From Cricetomys ansorgei (Eukaryota; Chordata; Mammalia; Rodentia; Nesomyidae), in contig JAMJFZ010001740.1 in NCBI GenBank assembly GCA_026225945.1, forward strand, positions 33,005 through 97,004: 64,000 nucleotides of DNA, in the 5' to 3' direction. Below, one piece after another: positions 1-13,500 of the stretch. Every line of letters begins with the position of its first letter. The stretch's first letter is position 1. The position numbers were made by a program, and so were the translations under genes. Below the pieces are notes generated by a model, which was not told where the DNA came from, did no database searches, and saw nothing but the letters and a program-made list of their open reading frames with translations.

Positions 1-418
1 TAAGGAAAAAAATTGCTCCTTGACATGACTGAATGTAATCACCACATCTCAAATTTAGTTTTTCCACTAAAAATCAACTTTATGAAAGCAATCCAATTCT
101 GACCTCATCAATTTTACATCATCCACTATTTCAAATGGAAAGCCATGAGACACACCACCCATGAACACAGATTATCATGAAGCACAGATGATTATCACAA
201 AGTTATTTACTGAACACCAGAAGGGAATGATTACCATTGTGACGAGATTCCAAGAATACCATGTGATTTATAATTGGTAAAAGTCTTTCACTTTAATGAC
301 AAATTGTCATCTGTTGACTGCATATGGAAGCCTGAAACGTAGTTCACTTTGGCCTATGGTAGTAATCATTAAACCAAACAGTATTGAGGTTGAAAAGTAA
401 ATTTAAAGAGTTACATAC

Positions 419-501
419 CGATTTTTGATAGCCTTCATTCTTATTGCAAACATTTTCATTTTCCAGTTTTAAATCCGGTATTGTTTCTAATTCTAGTTCT
501 T
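419..501 (-). CDS. Ankyrin gene exon 20 (83-nt cassette exon, copy 1; last exon seen)
   Basis: Third copy of the 83-nt exon, ending in phase 0 at TCG|GTATGT. The gene continues beyond the left edge: no stop has been reached, and the array itself may contain more units there. Confidence 0.7.
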
Positions 502-1821
502 CTGATAAAGCAACATATTTTATTTTAAAAAAGTATAAACAGCAATTAGATAAATGTTTTTCTATGACAATTAATTAAAATAATTTTATGATTTAGATAA
601 TCATACTCTCCTAAGGTATTTCAATTAAACATACTCTATACATGAATACTTATATCCTTAGATAAATCTTCTCATTATGGAAATACCAGTGTATCACCTG
701 TATAGACACTACGTGTTGCCAGGTCCAAGACATACAAATAGACGCTACCATAAATGACTGTGCTTCTCAAATATGCATTGTAATATGCCATAGAATTGGA
801 CACAGTCATAATGAATGCCCGCACACAAGTGCACGCACACAAACACACACACACACACACTAAGGGCACTGGAAAACAATCAAGAAATACTTGATATTTT
901 TCCTTTGAAATGAACAAAACTCTTTACAGCAGAGAGATACTAAATACTCCATACACAGGATTTGGAGGAATTGATGTGGAAATGGCCTGGAAGCCTGCTC
1001 TTCTGTTATGAGAACGTGCTGAGCTAAATGCCAAGGGACATAAGTGAACAAATGTTCTACCAGCAGAAATAGGTCCAAACCAAAATGACAATGAGCTTGG
1101 CAAAATATCTCTAATAATATGATAGCAGCACTTTTACTTTTGAAATAACCAGCAGCTGCCTATTGGTCCTAAGGCCCATCAATGATCTATTCATACCTTG
1201 TATTGTAAACGTAGTAAATTATAGATGGCTAGAAAAATCATTGAAATCAGGGGTAATCTACTACTATCCTGTTCCTATATCAATATAGTTACTCTGTTAC
1301 AAATATGATCCTTATAGCCACAGGTATATCCACAGATGACCGGAGCCCTCATTCTCATCAAAGACGTTGGTTTATGTAGAACACAGACGTATTACAGATA
1401 CCTACTGTATTCAAAATGCAAGAAGAGACCATAAGGTCTCCAGCCCTGACTTATACAGCCCTAAATCTAAGGCTCATGGAAACTAGCAAAACTAGGTGCA
1501 GGTAAATTGTAAAATCAAGGACCAGGACACTTGCTGCAACACAGCATCTTGTGATTTGTAAATCACTACCATGAAATGTCAAAAGTATGCCTTTGTTTGA
1601 AAAACACCTGCATGAGGAAAACACTAGCTGAAATGCTGTTATGGATGGAGGAAATCTCACATGGCATAAGCCTTAGGTAAAGATCCATGTGGAATCCGTG
1701 GCTGCTGAGAGAGAACATATCAGTTTTTCTCCAGAGATTTAACTCTTTAATATTTTATGCAATTACAAAAGATGGCCTTAAAATATAGACATGTTAGTAA
1801 CACAAAACTGATACACACACA

Positions 1822-1866
<45 letters not shown>

Positions 1867-4800
1867 GTTACAATGGTATAGTCAAAGAAGACATAAATTT
1901 GAGATGCAGTTGTAGGCACAGGAAGAGGAATAGTGGGAAGGGTGAAATGATGCAAATACAGTGCACAGATTTAAAATCCTTAAAAAGAAAAATAAATAAA
2001 TAAATAGAAACAAAAACAAAAGCAAGAAAAAAAAAGAAATAAAATTCACCTGTGGAAGGAAAAAAAGAAAGATGGTTGATACTTGACAAAAAGGTTTCAT
2101 ATCATGAGACTGACTGAAGTTGAAGTCAAGTCCCTACCTGCTCCAACTTCATCATGCCTGAGTGTCTAAACAGCTGTAAGAGTTAGTTTCTGGGCAGCAA
2201 TATACTGTATGCAATTTACCTGGCTGTGATTCCTGTGTTTCAGACTTGGGTTTGGAGGTGGGATGAGAATAATCCCTGAGCTGAATGGATATAGGAGTGA
2301 GATATTCAATAAATGATTTGGATTTCAACAAATATGTTATCATTTAATATGAATATGAAAATGCAATTACCTCTGGATGTTGACATTTCACTGCCCACAC
2401 TAAAAGGGAAAGGTTGTATGATCAATCCCACACACAATGACAAATCTAAAACTACCTTCATGAAATCTTTGGAAGGCAGTGAGTTCTTATTCACTTATTT
2501 CAAGATAAACACCTATTATTTTACTGGTTATGACAGCAGCTGACAGAAGTATACCATCTGACAACTCCAGTTACACCTAGTTGAGTCAATGGCAAAGGGG
2601 CCCAATGGAAACCCATAAATATCTCAGGTATACGAGAACTTGTGTGACTGTTTCAATTTTACACCTTTCTCAAATTTAGTAACATACAGGTCTTATTACC
2701 ACTTCCTAGTCTTTTATCTTACTACAAATATAATCAGAACCTCTTGGATGGAGTAACTATCCAGTATTTCCACAAAGTCTCTTCATGACGACTCTTACCT
2801 TGGTTTATTTTATTTTCTTCTCTATCATGTCCTATATTAGACGAATGGGCAGCGTTTCTGGAGACTTCCTGCAGCGGATTCGGGTGAAAAACACACTGTC
2901 AAATGCTATAGTAAAGTCTATCAGAAAGGTCTTATTTTCTTTCCTAGTGTATACCTGGATTTCTGACTTTATGAAAATTGTACTTGAGACTATCTGCAGT
3001 ATGTACTGAAGACCATGATATTTGAATGGGCATCATGTATATACACTCAAGGTTATGTCTACCTTTTATTTCTCATGGCACCCCAGTAGGTACAAGCAAC
3101 ATAGAACAGAAGAAATCATTCATAAACAAGACTTATTCCTGATGTAGATCTTTCAATAAAGGTATTTATTTTTGTACTACAATACAGAAAATTTGTGCAT
3201 TCTCATAAATTTGGGGGATGTTTCTGAAAAATATGTCCAAATTCTTATCAGTACTATTCCTATATAACAGGTTTAAACATGAAGACTTACAAAAAAGACA
3301 TTATTTTGGGTGGTTAGATATAATATATTTATATTATATCATGTTGATTGGGAAGAGTATAGGGAAGAAGCTGTAGCATTTCAATAAAAACAAGCCAAGA
3401 GAACTAACGCATTTTGTTAATTTCTCAGAGATAGAACAAAACTGCAACAACATGATGAAGAAGACAAAAGAGTTTTCTATGTTACCTGTAAACTATAGCA
3501 TTAGACTAATTATCAGCTGTACTCTGCAAATGTTTCCTAGTGAATGGAAATTGCTCCAAAACACAACATTTTCACAGTTTCTTCTACATGTTTAAAGTAA
3601 TAGCCAAATCTCTCTTCTTATTATTCAAGGACTCCACATGGTATTAGGAGATGTTGTGCACTATTGTATGTGTCCAGTAGTGCCATCCTATTTGACCTTT
3701 AGTGCGTGGACACATACTTATCCTCCAAGGCATCTTAGCCTTTACATATAGATCCCTGATGACAAAATCTCATCCTTACTCCCACTCTGTACTAACTAGC
3801 AGCTTCCCTAAATTTCTCCCCCCTCCAATACTACACGTTTTCTTCACACCAAAACACATCTAGCTGACCTTAACTGTCTGCTTGTCCACTTGTTTTCTTC
3901 CTATCACTGTAGCATAAGCATCTGCTGAGAGTATTCAGTACTTAATTTCTCAGCATATATTAGAGATTCTCTATGTTTGTGTAGGTTCAAACATTATAAA
4001 TATTTTCAGAACATCTGTTCTCAGACTGCATGTTTTGGGGTATTGTGTCTCTGAACATATTGAGGGAAATTGAAACCTATAGTGTCTTGCATCAATGCAG
4101 ATGTTCTACATTATCGTAAATCCTAGTATGTACATACCTTAAGGACATGGAAAAACATTGGGAAATAATGCATTTTCTTATTGAAATCAGGGAAACTCTT
4201 AGTTGTTCCTTTTCAATTAAGCCTCCATTCTAGTTGCAAACATCCTTGTAATAATCAGTTTAGTTGATTTTGTGACCATATCAATGCCTTAAATGAGGAC
4301 CTTGAAATAATCCAATGACCATAAGGAAAAAAATTGCTCCTTGACATGACTGAATGTAATCACCACATCTCAAATTTAGTTTTTCCACTAAAAATCAACT
4401 TTATGAAAGCAATCCAATTCTGACCTCATCAATTTTACATCATCCACTATTTCAAATGGAAAGCCATGAGACACACCACCCATGAACACAGATTATCATG
4501 AAGCACAGATGATTATCACAAAGTTATTTACTGAACACCAAAAGAGAATGATTACCATTGTGACGAGATTCCAAGAATACCATGTGATTTATAATTGGTA
4601 AAAGTCTTTCACTTTAATGACAAATTGTCATCTGTTGACTGCATATGGAAGCCTGAAACGTAGTTCACTTTGGCCTATGGTAGGAATCATTAAACCAAAC
4701 AGTATTGAGGTTGAAAAGTAAATTTAAAGAGTTACATACCGATTTTTGATAGCCTTCATTCTTATTGCAAACATTTTCATTTTCCAGTTTTAAATCCGGT

Positions 4801-6142
4801 ATTGTTTCTAATTCTAGTTCTTCTGATAAAGCAACATATTTTATTTTAAAAAAGTATAAACAGCAATTAGATAAATGTTTTTCTATGACAATTAATTAAA
4901 ATAATTTTATGATTTAGATAATCATACTCTCCTAAGGTATTTCAATTAAACATACTCTATACATGAATACTTATATCCTTAGATAAATCTTCTCATTATG
5001 GAAATACCAGTGTATCACCTGTATAGACACTACGTGTTGCCAGGTCCAAGACATACAAATAGACGCTACCATAAATGACTGTGCTTCTCAAATATGCATT
5101 GTAATATGCCATAGAATTGGACACAGTCATAATGAATGCCCGCACACAAGTGCACGCACACAAACACACACACACACACACTAAGGGCACTGGAAAACAA
5201 TCAAGAAATACTTGATATTTTTCCTTTGAAATGAACAAAACTCTTTACAGCAGAGAGATACTAAATACTCCATACACAGGATTTGGAGGAATTGATGTGG
5301 AAATGGCCTGGAAGCCTGCTCTTCTGTCATGAGAACGTGCTGAGCTAAATGCCAAGAGACATAAGTGAACAAATACTCTACCAGCAGAAATAGGTCCAAA
5401 CCAAAATGACAATGAGCTTGGCAAAATATCTCTAATAATATGATAGCAGCACTTTTACTTTTGAAATAACCAGCAGCTGCCTATTGGTCCTAAGGCCCAT
5501 CAATGATCTATTCATACCTTGTATTGTAAACGTAGTAAATTATAGATGGCTAGAAAAATCATTGAAATCAGGGGTAATCTACTACTATCCTGTTCCTATA
5601 TCAATATAGTTACTCTGTTACAAATATGATCCTTATAGCCACAGGTATATCCACAGATGACCGGAGCCCTCATTCTCATCAAAGACGTTGGTTTATGTAG
5701 AACACAGACGTATTACAGATACCTACTGTATTCAAAATGCAAGAAGAGACCATAAGGTCTCCAGCCCTGACTTATACAGCCCTAAATCTAAGGCTCATGG
5801 AAACTAGCAAAACTAGGTGCAGGTAAATTGTAAAATCAAGGACCAGGACACTTGCTGCAACACAGCATCTTGTGATTTGTAAATCACTACCATGAAATGT
5901 CAAAAGTATGCCTTTGTTTGAAAAACACCTGCATGAGGAAAACACTAGCTGAAATGCTGTTATGGATGGAGGAAATCTCACATGGCATAAGCCTTAGGTA
6001 AAGATCCATGTGGAATCCGTGGCTGCTGAGAGAGAACATATCAGTTTTTCTCCAGAGATTTAACTCTTTAATATTTTATGCAATTACAAAAGATGGCCTT
6101 AAAATATAGACATGTTAGTAACACAAAACTGATACACACACA

Positions 6143-6189
<47 letters not shown>

Positions 6190-9100
6190 GTTACAATGGT
6201 ATAGTCAAAGAAGACATAAATTTGAGATGCAGTTGTAGGCACAGGAAGAGGAATAGTGGGAAGGGTGAAATGATGCAAATACAGTGCACAGATTTAAAAT
6301 CCTTAAAAAGAAAAATAAATAAATAAATAGAAACAAAAACAAAAGCAAGAAAAAAAAAGAAATAAAATTCACCTGTGGAAGGAAAAAAAGAAAGATGGTT
6401 GATACTTGACAAAAAGGTTTCATATCATGAGACTGACTGAAGTTGAAGTCAAGTCCCTACCTGCTCCAACTTCATCATGCCTGAGTGTCTAAACAGCTGT
6501 AAGAGTTAGTTTCTGGGCAGCAATATACTGTATGCAATTTACCTGGCTGTGATTCCTGTGTTTCAGACTTGGGTTTGGAGGTGGGATGAGAATAATCCCT
6601 GAGCTGAATGGATATAGGAGTGAGATATTCAATAAATGATTTGGATTTCAACAAATATGTTATCATTTAATATGAATATGAAAATGCAATTACCTCTGGA
6701 TGTTGACATTTCACTGCCCACACTAAAAGGGAAAGGTTGTATGATCAATCCCACACACAATGACAAATCTAAAACTACCTTCATGAAATCTTTGGAAGGC
6801 AGTGAGTTCTTATTCACTTATTTCAAGATAAACACCTATTATTTTACTGGTTATGACAGCAGCTGACAGAAGTATACCATCTGACAACTCCAGTTACACC
6901 TAGTTGAGTCAATGGCAAAGGGGCCCAATGGAAACCCATAAATATCTCAGGTATACGAGAACTTGTGTGACTGTTTCAATTTTACACCTTTCTCAAATTT
7001 AGTAACATACAGGTCTTATTACCACTTCCTAGTCTTTTATCTTACTACAAATATAATCAGAACCTCTTGGATGGAGTAACTATCCAGTATTTCCACAAAG
7101 TCTCTTCATGACGACTCTTACCTTGGTTTATTTTATTTTCTTCTCTATCATGTCCTATATTAGACGAATGGGCAGCGTTTCTGGAGACTTCCTGCAGCGG
7201 ATTCGGGTGAAAAACACACTGTCAAATGCTATAGTAAAGTCTATCAGAAAGGTCTTATTTTCTTTCCTAGTGTATACCTGGATTTCTGACTTTATGAAAA
7301 TTGTACTTGAGACTATCTGCAGTATGTACTGAAGACCATGATATTTGAATGGGCATCATGTATATACACTCAAGGTTATGTCTACCTTTTATTTCTCATG
7401 GCACCCCAGTAGGTACAAGCAACATAGAACAGAAGAAATCATTCATAAACAAGACTTATTCCTGATGTAGATCTTTCAATAAAGGTATTTATTTTTGTAC
7501 TACAATACAGAAAATTTGTGCATTCTCATAAATTTGGGGGATGTTTCTGAAAAATATGTCCAAATTCTTATCAGTACTATTCCTATATAACAGGTTTAAA
7601 CATGAAGACTTACAAAAAAGACATTATTTTGGGTGGTTAGATATAATATATTTATATTATATCATGTTGATTGGGAAGAGTATAGGGAAGAAGCTGTAGC
7701 ATTTCAATAAAAACAAGCCAAGAGAACTAACGCATTTTGTTAATTTCTCAGAGATAGAACAAAACTGCAACAACATGATGAAGAAGACAAAAGAGTTTTC
7801 TATGTTACCTGTAAACTATAGCATTAGACTAATTATCAGCTGTACTCTGCAAATGTTTCCTAGTGAATGGAAATTGCTCCAAAACACAACATTTTCACAG
7901 TTTCTTCTACATGTTTAAAGTAATAGCCAAATCTCTCTTCTTATTATTCAAGGACTCCACATGGTATTAGGAGATGTTGTGCACTATTGTATGTGTCCAG
8001 TAGTGCCATCCTATTTGACCTTTAGTGCGTGGACACATACTTATCCTCCAAGGCATCTTAGCCTTTACATATAGATCCCTGATGACAAAATCTCATCCTT
8101 ACTCCCACTCTGTACTAACTAGCAGCTTCCCTAAATTTCTCCCCCCTCCAATACTACACGTTTTCTTCACACCAAAACACATCTAGCTGACCTTAACTGT
8201 CTGCTTGTCCACTTGTTTTCTTCCTATCACTGTAGCATAAGCATCTGCTGAGAGTATTCAGTACTTAATTTCTCAGCATATATTAGAGATTCTCTATGTT
8301 TGTGTAGGTTCAAACATTATAAATATTTTCAGAACATCTGTTCTCAGACTGCATGTTTTCGGGTATTGTGTCTCTGAACATATTGAGGGAAATTGAAACC
8401 TATAGTGTCTTGCATCAATGTGGATGTTCTACGTTATCGTAAATCCTAGTATGTACATACGTTAAGGACATGGAAAAACATTGGGAAATAATGCATTTTC
8501 TTATTGAAATCAGGGAAACTCTTAGTTGTTCCTTTTCAATTAAGCCTCCATTCTAGTTGCAAACATCCTTGTAATAATCAGTTTAGTTGATTTTGTGACC
8601 ATATCAATGCCTTAAATGAGGACCTTGAAATAATCCAATGACCATAAGGAAAAAAATTGCTCCTTGACATGACTGAATGTAATCACCACATCTCAAATTT
8701 AGTTTTTCCACTAAAAATCAACTTTATGAAAGCAATCCAATTCTGACCTCATCAATTTTACATCATCCACTATTTCAAATGGAAAGCCATGAGACACACC
8801 ACCCATGAAAACAGATTATCATGAAGCACAGATGATTATCACAAAGTTATTTACTGAACACCAAAAGAGAATGATTACCATTGTGACGAGATTCCAAGAA
8901 TACCATGTGATTTATAATTGGTAAAAGTCTTTCACTTTAATGACAAATTGTCATCTGTTGACTGCATATGGAAGCCTGAAACGTAGTTCACTTTGGCCTA
9001 TGGTAGGAATCATTAAACCAAACAGTATTGAGGTTGAAAAGTAAATTTAAAGAGTTACATACCGATTTTTGATAGCCTTCATTCTTATTGCAAACATTTT

Positions 9101-10467
9101 CATTTTCCAGTTTTAAATCCGGTATTGTTTCTAATTCTAGTTCTTCTGATAAAGCAACATATTTTATTTTAAAAAAAGTATAAACAGCAATTAGATAAAC
9201 CTTTTTCTATGACAATTAATTAAAATAATTTTATGATTTAGATAATCATACTCTCCTAAGGTATTTCAATTAAACATACTCTATACATGAATACTTATAT
9301 CCTTAGATAAATCTTCTCATTATGGAAATACCAGTGTATCACCTGTATAGACACTACGTGTTGCCAGGTCCAAGACATACAAATAGAAGCTACCATAAAT
9401 GACTGTGCTTCTCAAATATGCATTGTAATATGCCATAGAATTGGACACAGTCATAATGAATGCCCGCACACAAGTGCACGCACACAAACACACACACACA
9501 CACACTAAGGGCACTGGAAAACAATCAAGAAATACTTGATATTTTTCCTTTGAAATGAACAAAACTCTTTACAGCAGAGAGATACTAAATACTCCATACA
9601 CAGGATTTGGAGGAATTGATGTGGAAATGGCCTGGAAGCCTGCTCTTCTGTTATGAGAACATGCTGAGCTAAATCCCAAGGGACATAAGTGAACAAATGT
9701 TCTACCAGCAGAAATAGGTCCAAACCAAAATGACAATGAGCTTGGCAAAATATCTCTAATAATATGATAGCAGCACTTTTACTTTTGAAATAACCAGCAG
9801 CTGCCTCATTGGTCCTAAGGCCCTTCAATGATCTATTCATACCGTGTATTGCAAACGTAGTAAATTACAGATGGCTAGAAAAATCATAGAAATCAGGGGT
9901 AATCTACTACTATCCTGTTCCTATATCAATATGGTTACTCTGTTACAAATATTATCCTTATAGCCACAGGTATATCCAAAGATGACCGGAGCCCTCATTC
10001 TCATCAAAGACGTTGATTTATGTAGAACACAGACATATTACAGATACCTACTGTATTCAAAATGCAAGAAGAGACCATAAGGTATCCAGCTCTGACTTAT
10101 ACAGCCCTAAATCTAAGGCTCATGGAAACTAGCAAAACTAGGTGCAGGTAAATTGTAAAATCAAGGACCAGGACACTTGCTGCAACACAGCATCTTGTGA
10201 TTTGTAAATCACTACCATGAAATGTCAAAAGTATGCCTTTGTTTGAAAAACACCTGCATGAGGAAAACACTAGCTGAAATGCTGTTATGGATGGAGGAAA
10301 TCTCACATGGCATAAGCCTTAGGTAAAGATCCATGTGGAATCCGTGGCTGCTGAGAGAGAATATATCAGTTTTTCTCCAGAAATTTTACTCTTTAATATT
10401 TTATGTAATTACAAAAGATGGCCTTAAAATATAGACATGTTAGTAACACAAAACTGATACACACACA

Positions 10468-10514
<47 letters not shown>

Positions 10515-13500
10515 GTTACAATGGTATAGTCAAAGAAGACATAAATTTGAGATGCAGTTGTAGGCACAGGAAGAGGAATAGTGGGAAGGGTGAAATGATG
10601 CAAATACAGTGCACAGATTTAAAATCCTTAAAAAGAAAAATAAATAAATAATAGAAACAAAAACAAAAGCAAGAAAAAAAAAACAAATAAAATTCACCTG
10701 TTATATTGACATTCTCATTTCAACTTTTGGATGAAAGAAGCTCTGGCCTAACTTATTGCTATTTTACTTATGTTTTAATGAATATGCGTTGAGTAGATAA
10801 TTTTATTAGGCTAGAGTAATTGTGATCATGTTTTATGCAAACCAATCAAATGATGTTACATTTTAAGAATGCACATTACCTTCTTGTGCTTCTATATATT
10901 CACATTCTTCGGGAGGTATTGATGAGTCATCCCCACCATTTTCCAGAATATTCTCAGGAATGTCTTGCTAAAATTAATAAAAATAATGAAGATTCATAAT
11001 GAGAACACAGCTGAATTTCCTATTCGAATTCATTTAAACATAAAAGTTAGAGAATAATTAAAATCACAAAGATGGGTACCCTTCTGCGTGCTCTTGAGCT
11101 TAACCTATCACTTTTCTCGTTGAGTCACTATGCTAAAAACCAAGCCTGGAAGCAGAAAGAGAAGAGTGTTCCTCTGCAGAATTCAACAAGGAACCGAGTT
11201 CATAATATGAAACTTACATTCCGCGAGCAAACGGAAATGACAATTTAAAAAGTACATCATGTGGTAATTATTAGTGTGCCTGCGATACAAAAGCACTTGA
11301 TTTTTAAAAACAATTCTATTGAGAAAATCAACTTAACATGAGAAAGGACACTTGGCTTGGTAAGAGAGTACAGACTATGCTTGCTGTGTGGAGAAAAATT
11401 AAAACATTTTGGAATCAGTTTTGTTTAGGAAAAGAAGGATGTATAAAGTGTGAATGAATACTTTTGAAAATTTAAGAGATAGAAAAAATAGTTTCACAAA
11501 ATTTAAAAATCTGTAAGCAAGCAAATCGTTTATGTTTACTGAAAGCATCCCAATATTCAATGAAATAGTCACATCTTCCACCGTAAAGAGAGGATGTCAT
11601 TAGAGCAGAGCAAACAGGAATACGAAGGAAACCATGGGAGCCTGCATTTGGAGTCTGGGATGGTCCAGGCAGTGCCGTATGCTTGGCAATAGTGGAGGAG
11701 ATATCACTGTGCACTTACACATTGGGTATTTTTAGTGCACCCATGTGAGATAGGAAAGACAATTCTGTATTTCCTAAATATCATAACAATAACAGACATC
11801 AACTGGGAGCCTTAATTCAGTAAGGTTCTGCGATGAAACAGCAGTGTCATTACGCCAGATGAGGATTTGTTAGTTCTTAAAAGCTGTTGGAATGTGTGCC
11901 AATCTGGTTCCCACATTCATAAAAGGCAGGAAGAAAGGAGCAAAAAAGCCTAATTGACTTTATCTTAAATTGAAAGTTTATAAATTTGTGTATATATTTT
12001 AACAATAAGACTGTAAGGGTAGAGTGTTTGAGTGACAGAGAATTTGCCTTGCATGCTTTAAGTCCAGAGCTGACTTATTAGCTGAAGAAAAGGAGGTAAA
12101 TTTACAAAACTATAGTCCCCAAGTGGTCTATGATGCCCAGACTCAGGATGCCTAACTTCCTGGATCTCAGAGTGATGCTGGGGGTGTAAATGAGCACTGA
12201 GAGCACTATGCGGACATTCTTCAAACCCTGAAAGGTTAAATCTAATATGAGGTATTTCGGTTGAGATTTTAATATTTTGACCGCAAAAAATGAGTGTTGA
12301 AATTCAAGTTTTGCCTTTGGCTTTGGTTATCAATGGTCTCTTTCTAGAATGGACTTTAATTGGTTCAAAAATGTATTCCTAAATTAGCTGGGAAACTTTT
12401 CCTTTCCTTTTTATTTAAAAATTCTGTATGAGCAATATATTTTGATCATGTTTTTACCCACCCTAAAGCCCCCTAGATCGTCCACATCTCCCTACCAACC
12501 CATGTTAATGATCATTCTCAACACCTTCAGATGAAAATACAACTTTCAACAATAAGACAAAGGTGCCACATCAAAATACAACAGCATTCCACTGTCCCCA
12601 ACCCACACATATACACACACACACCCAAGTTTTCTTTTAGTGGATCAACTACTCCTGGCTTTTGGGGTCTGCTGTGCAGTGCCATTGATGTGCCCAGGGA
12701 CACTCAAAGTAGAAAAATTAGTTTCTTTTGCCATCAGGTATTAATCACTAATAGCTTCCTAGTTAGTGGTAGGAGCCCATGTCCTCTTCCCTCTTCAATG
12801 CTGGGATCCTGTTTGGTTGTAACCTGTGAAGGTCGTCTGTGTGCTGTCAGTCTCTGAGTTCATGTGTGCACTGGTCTTGGTCCTGTGGTGTCTGAAGACA
12901 CTGTTTCCTTGGACTTAGCCATAACCACTGACTCTTACACCCATCCTGACTCCTCTTCTACACAAGCACTGAGCCTTGAAGAGAGAGGTTTGATGAAGAC
13001 ATTTTATCCAGTTTATGACTGAATGTTCTAAAGTCTCTCATTCTCTGCATATTGCCCAGGTGTGAGTCTCTGTGTTGATTGTCATCTACTGCAAAAAGAA
13101 ACTTTTTTTGTGAGGACTGAGCAAAGCACTGATCTTCAGACATAGTGATGTCTTTAGGACTCCTTTTCGTGCGATCTTCTTTTAGCAAAATGATAGTATG
13201 AAAGTTTCCCATAGGTCCATACCTTATGTAGTCACATGTTCTTGGGCTATTTGGCAGTGTCAAATATCTATTCCATCTCATGTAGTGCTTAAATTCAATG
13301 GTTACTCCCATAACATTTGTGCTGTTATGGGTTCAGTGATATGTTTAGTCTGGTTGCTGATTTAGGTTACAGCATTTGTAGCTGGTGATATTGGTGATGA
13401 TTTTTCCCTCTGGCAGCATCAAGTATACAAGCCAGTACCATCAATACTAGTCAGTAGGGATGAAGCTTCTACATGGGCAACAACCCAACTTCTCTATTTT

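Larger units (their letters stand above)
1..2052. repeat. 4.3-kb tandem unit, leftmost copy (partial, cut by window edge)
   Basis: Matches 4322-6375 and 8645-10700 almost base for base. It contains the 83-nt exon and two CA tracts. Scattered single-base differences from the other copies are visible (for example near 222-227, 364, 1008 and 1055). Confidence 0.95.
2053..6375. repeat. 4.3-kb tandem unit, complete copy A
   Basis: A complete unit, bounded by the junction CACCTG|TGGAAGG at 2052/2053 and 6375/6376. Reading right to left (the gene's direction) it carries the 83-nt exon of the next unit, then the 39-, 70-, 29- and 61-nt exons. Length 4323 bp. Confidence 0.93.
6376..10700. repeat. 4.3-kb tandem unit, complete copy B; array ends at 10700
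   Basis: Length 4325 bp; the difference from copy A comes partly from the CA tract and an extra A near 9174. At the right edge the shared CACCTG is followed by unique sequence (TTATATTGAC) instead of TGGAAGG, which fixes the array boundary. The 9780-10100 part is the most diverged from the other copies. Confidence 0.93.

Noticed and set aside
675..917. 80-aa open frame repeated in all three units
   Set aside because: It starts at a non-ATG codon, crosses a CA tract and has no splice or composition support; its repetition only reflects the tandem units.
1195..1226. Possible 32-nt exon in each tandem unit (good acceptor TTTTTCTAG, donor GTATGA)
   Set aside because: Its phase does not fit between the 61-nt and 83-nt exons, and including it would break the frame of every cassette.
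2137..2188. Possible 52-nt exon (GCCCAG acceptor, GGAGCAG|GTAGGG donor)
   Set aside because: It lies in the Sp3 retrocopy fragment and has stops in all three frames.
2456..2485. Possible 30-nt exon ending ATGAAG|GTAGTT
   Set aside because: The acceptor has no pyrimidine tract. It is frame-neutral, so it cannot be excluded, but it is not supported.
2785..3009. 74-aa plus-strand ORF repeated in two units
   Set aside because: It lies antisense to the 70-nt and 39-nt exons; its hydrophobic reading is a shadow of their reverse complement.
6078..6326. ORF with a His/Thr repeat
   Set aside because: Translation of a CA microsatellite.
1..10700. CRISPR array or bacterial-style repeat system
   Set aside because: The repeats are kilobase tandem units in a rodent intron/exon context; no short direct repeats with spacers occur.
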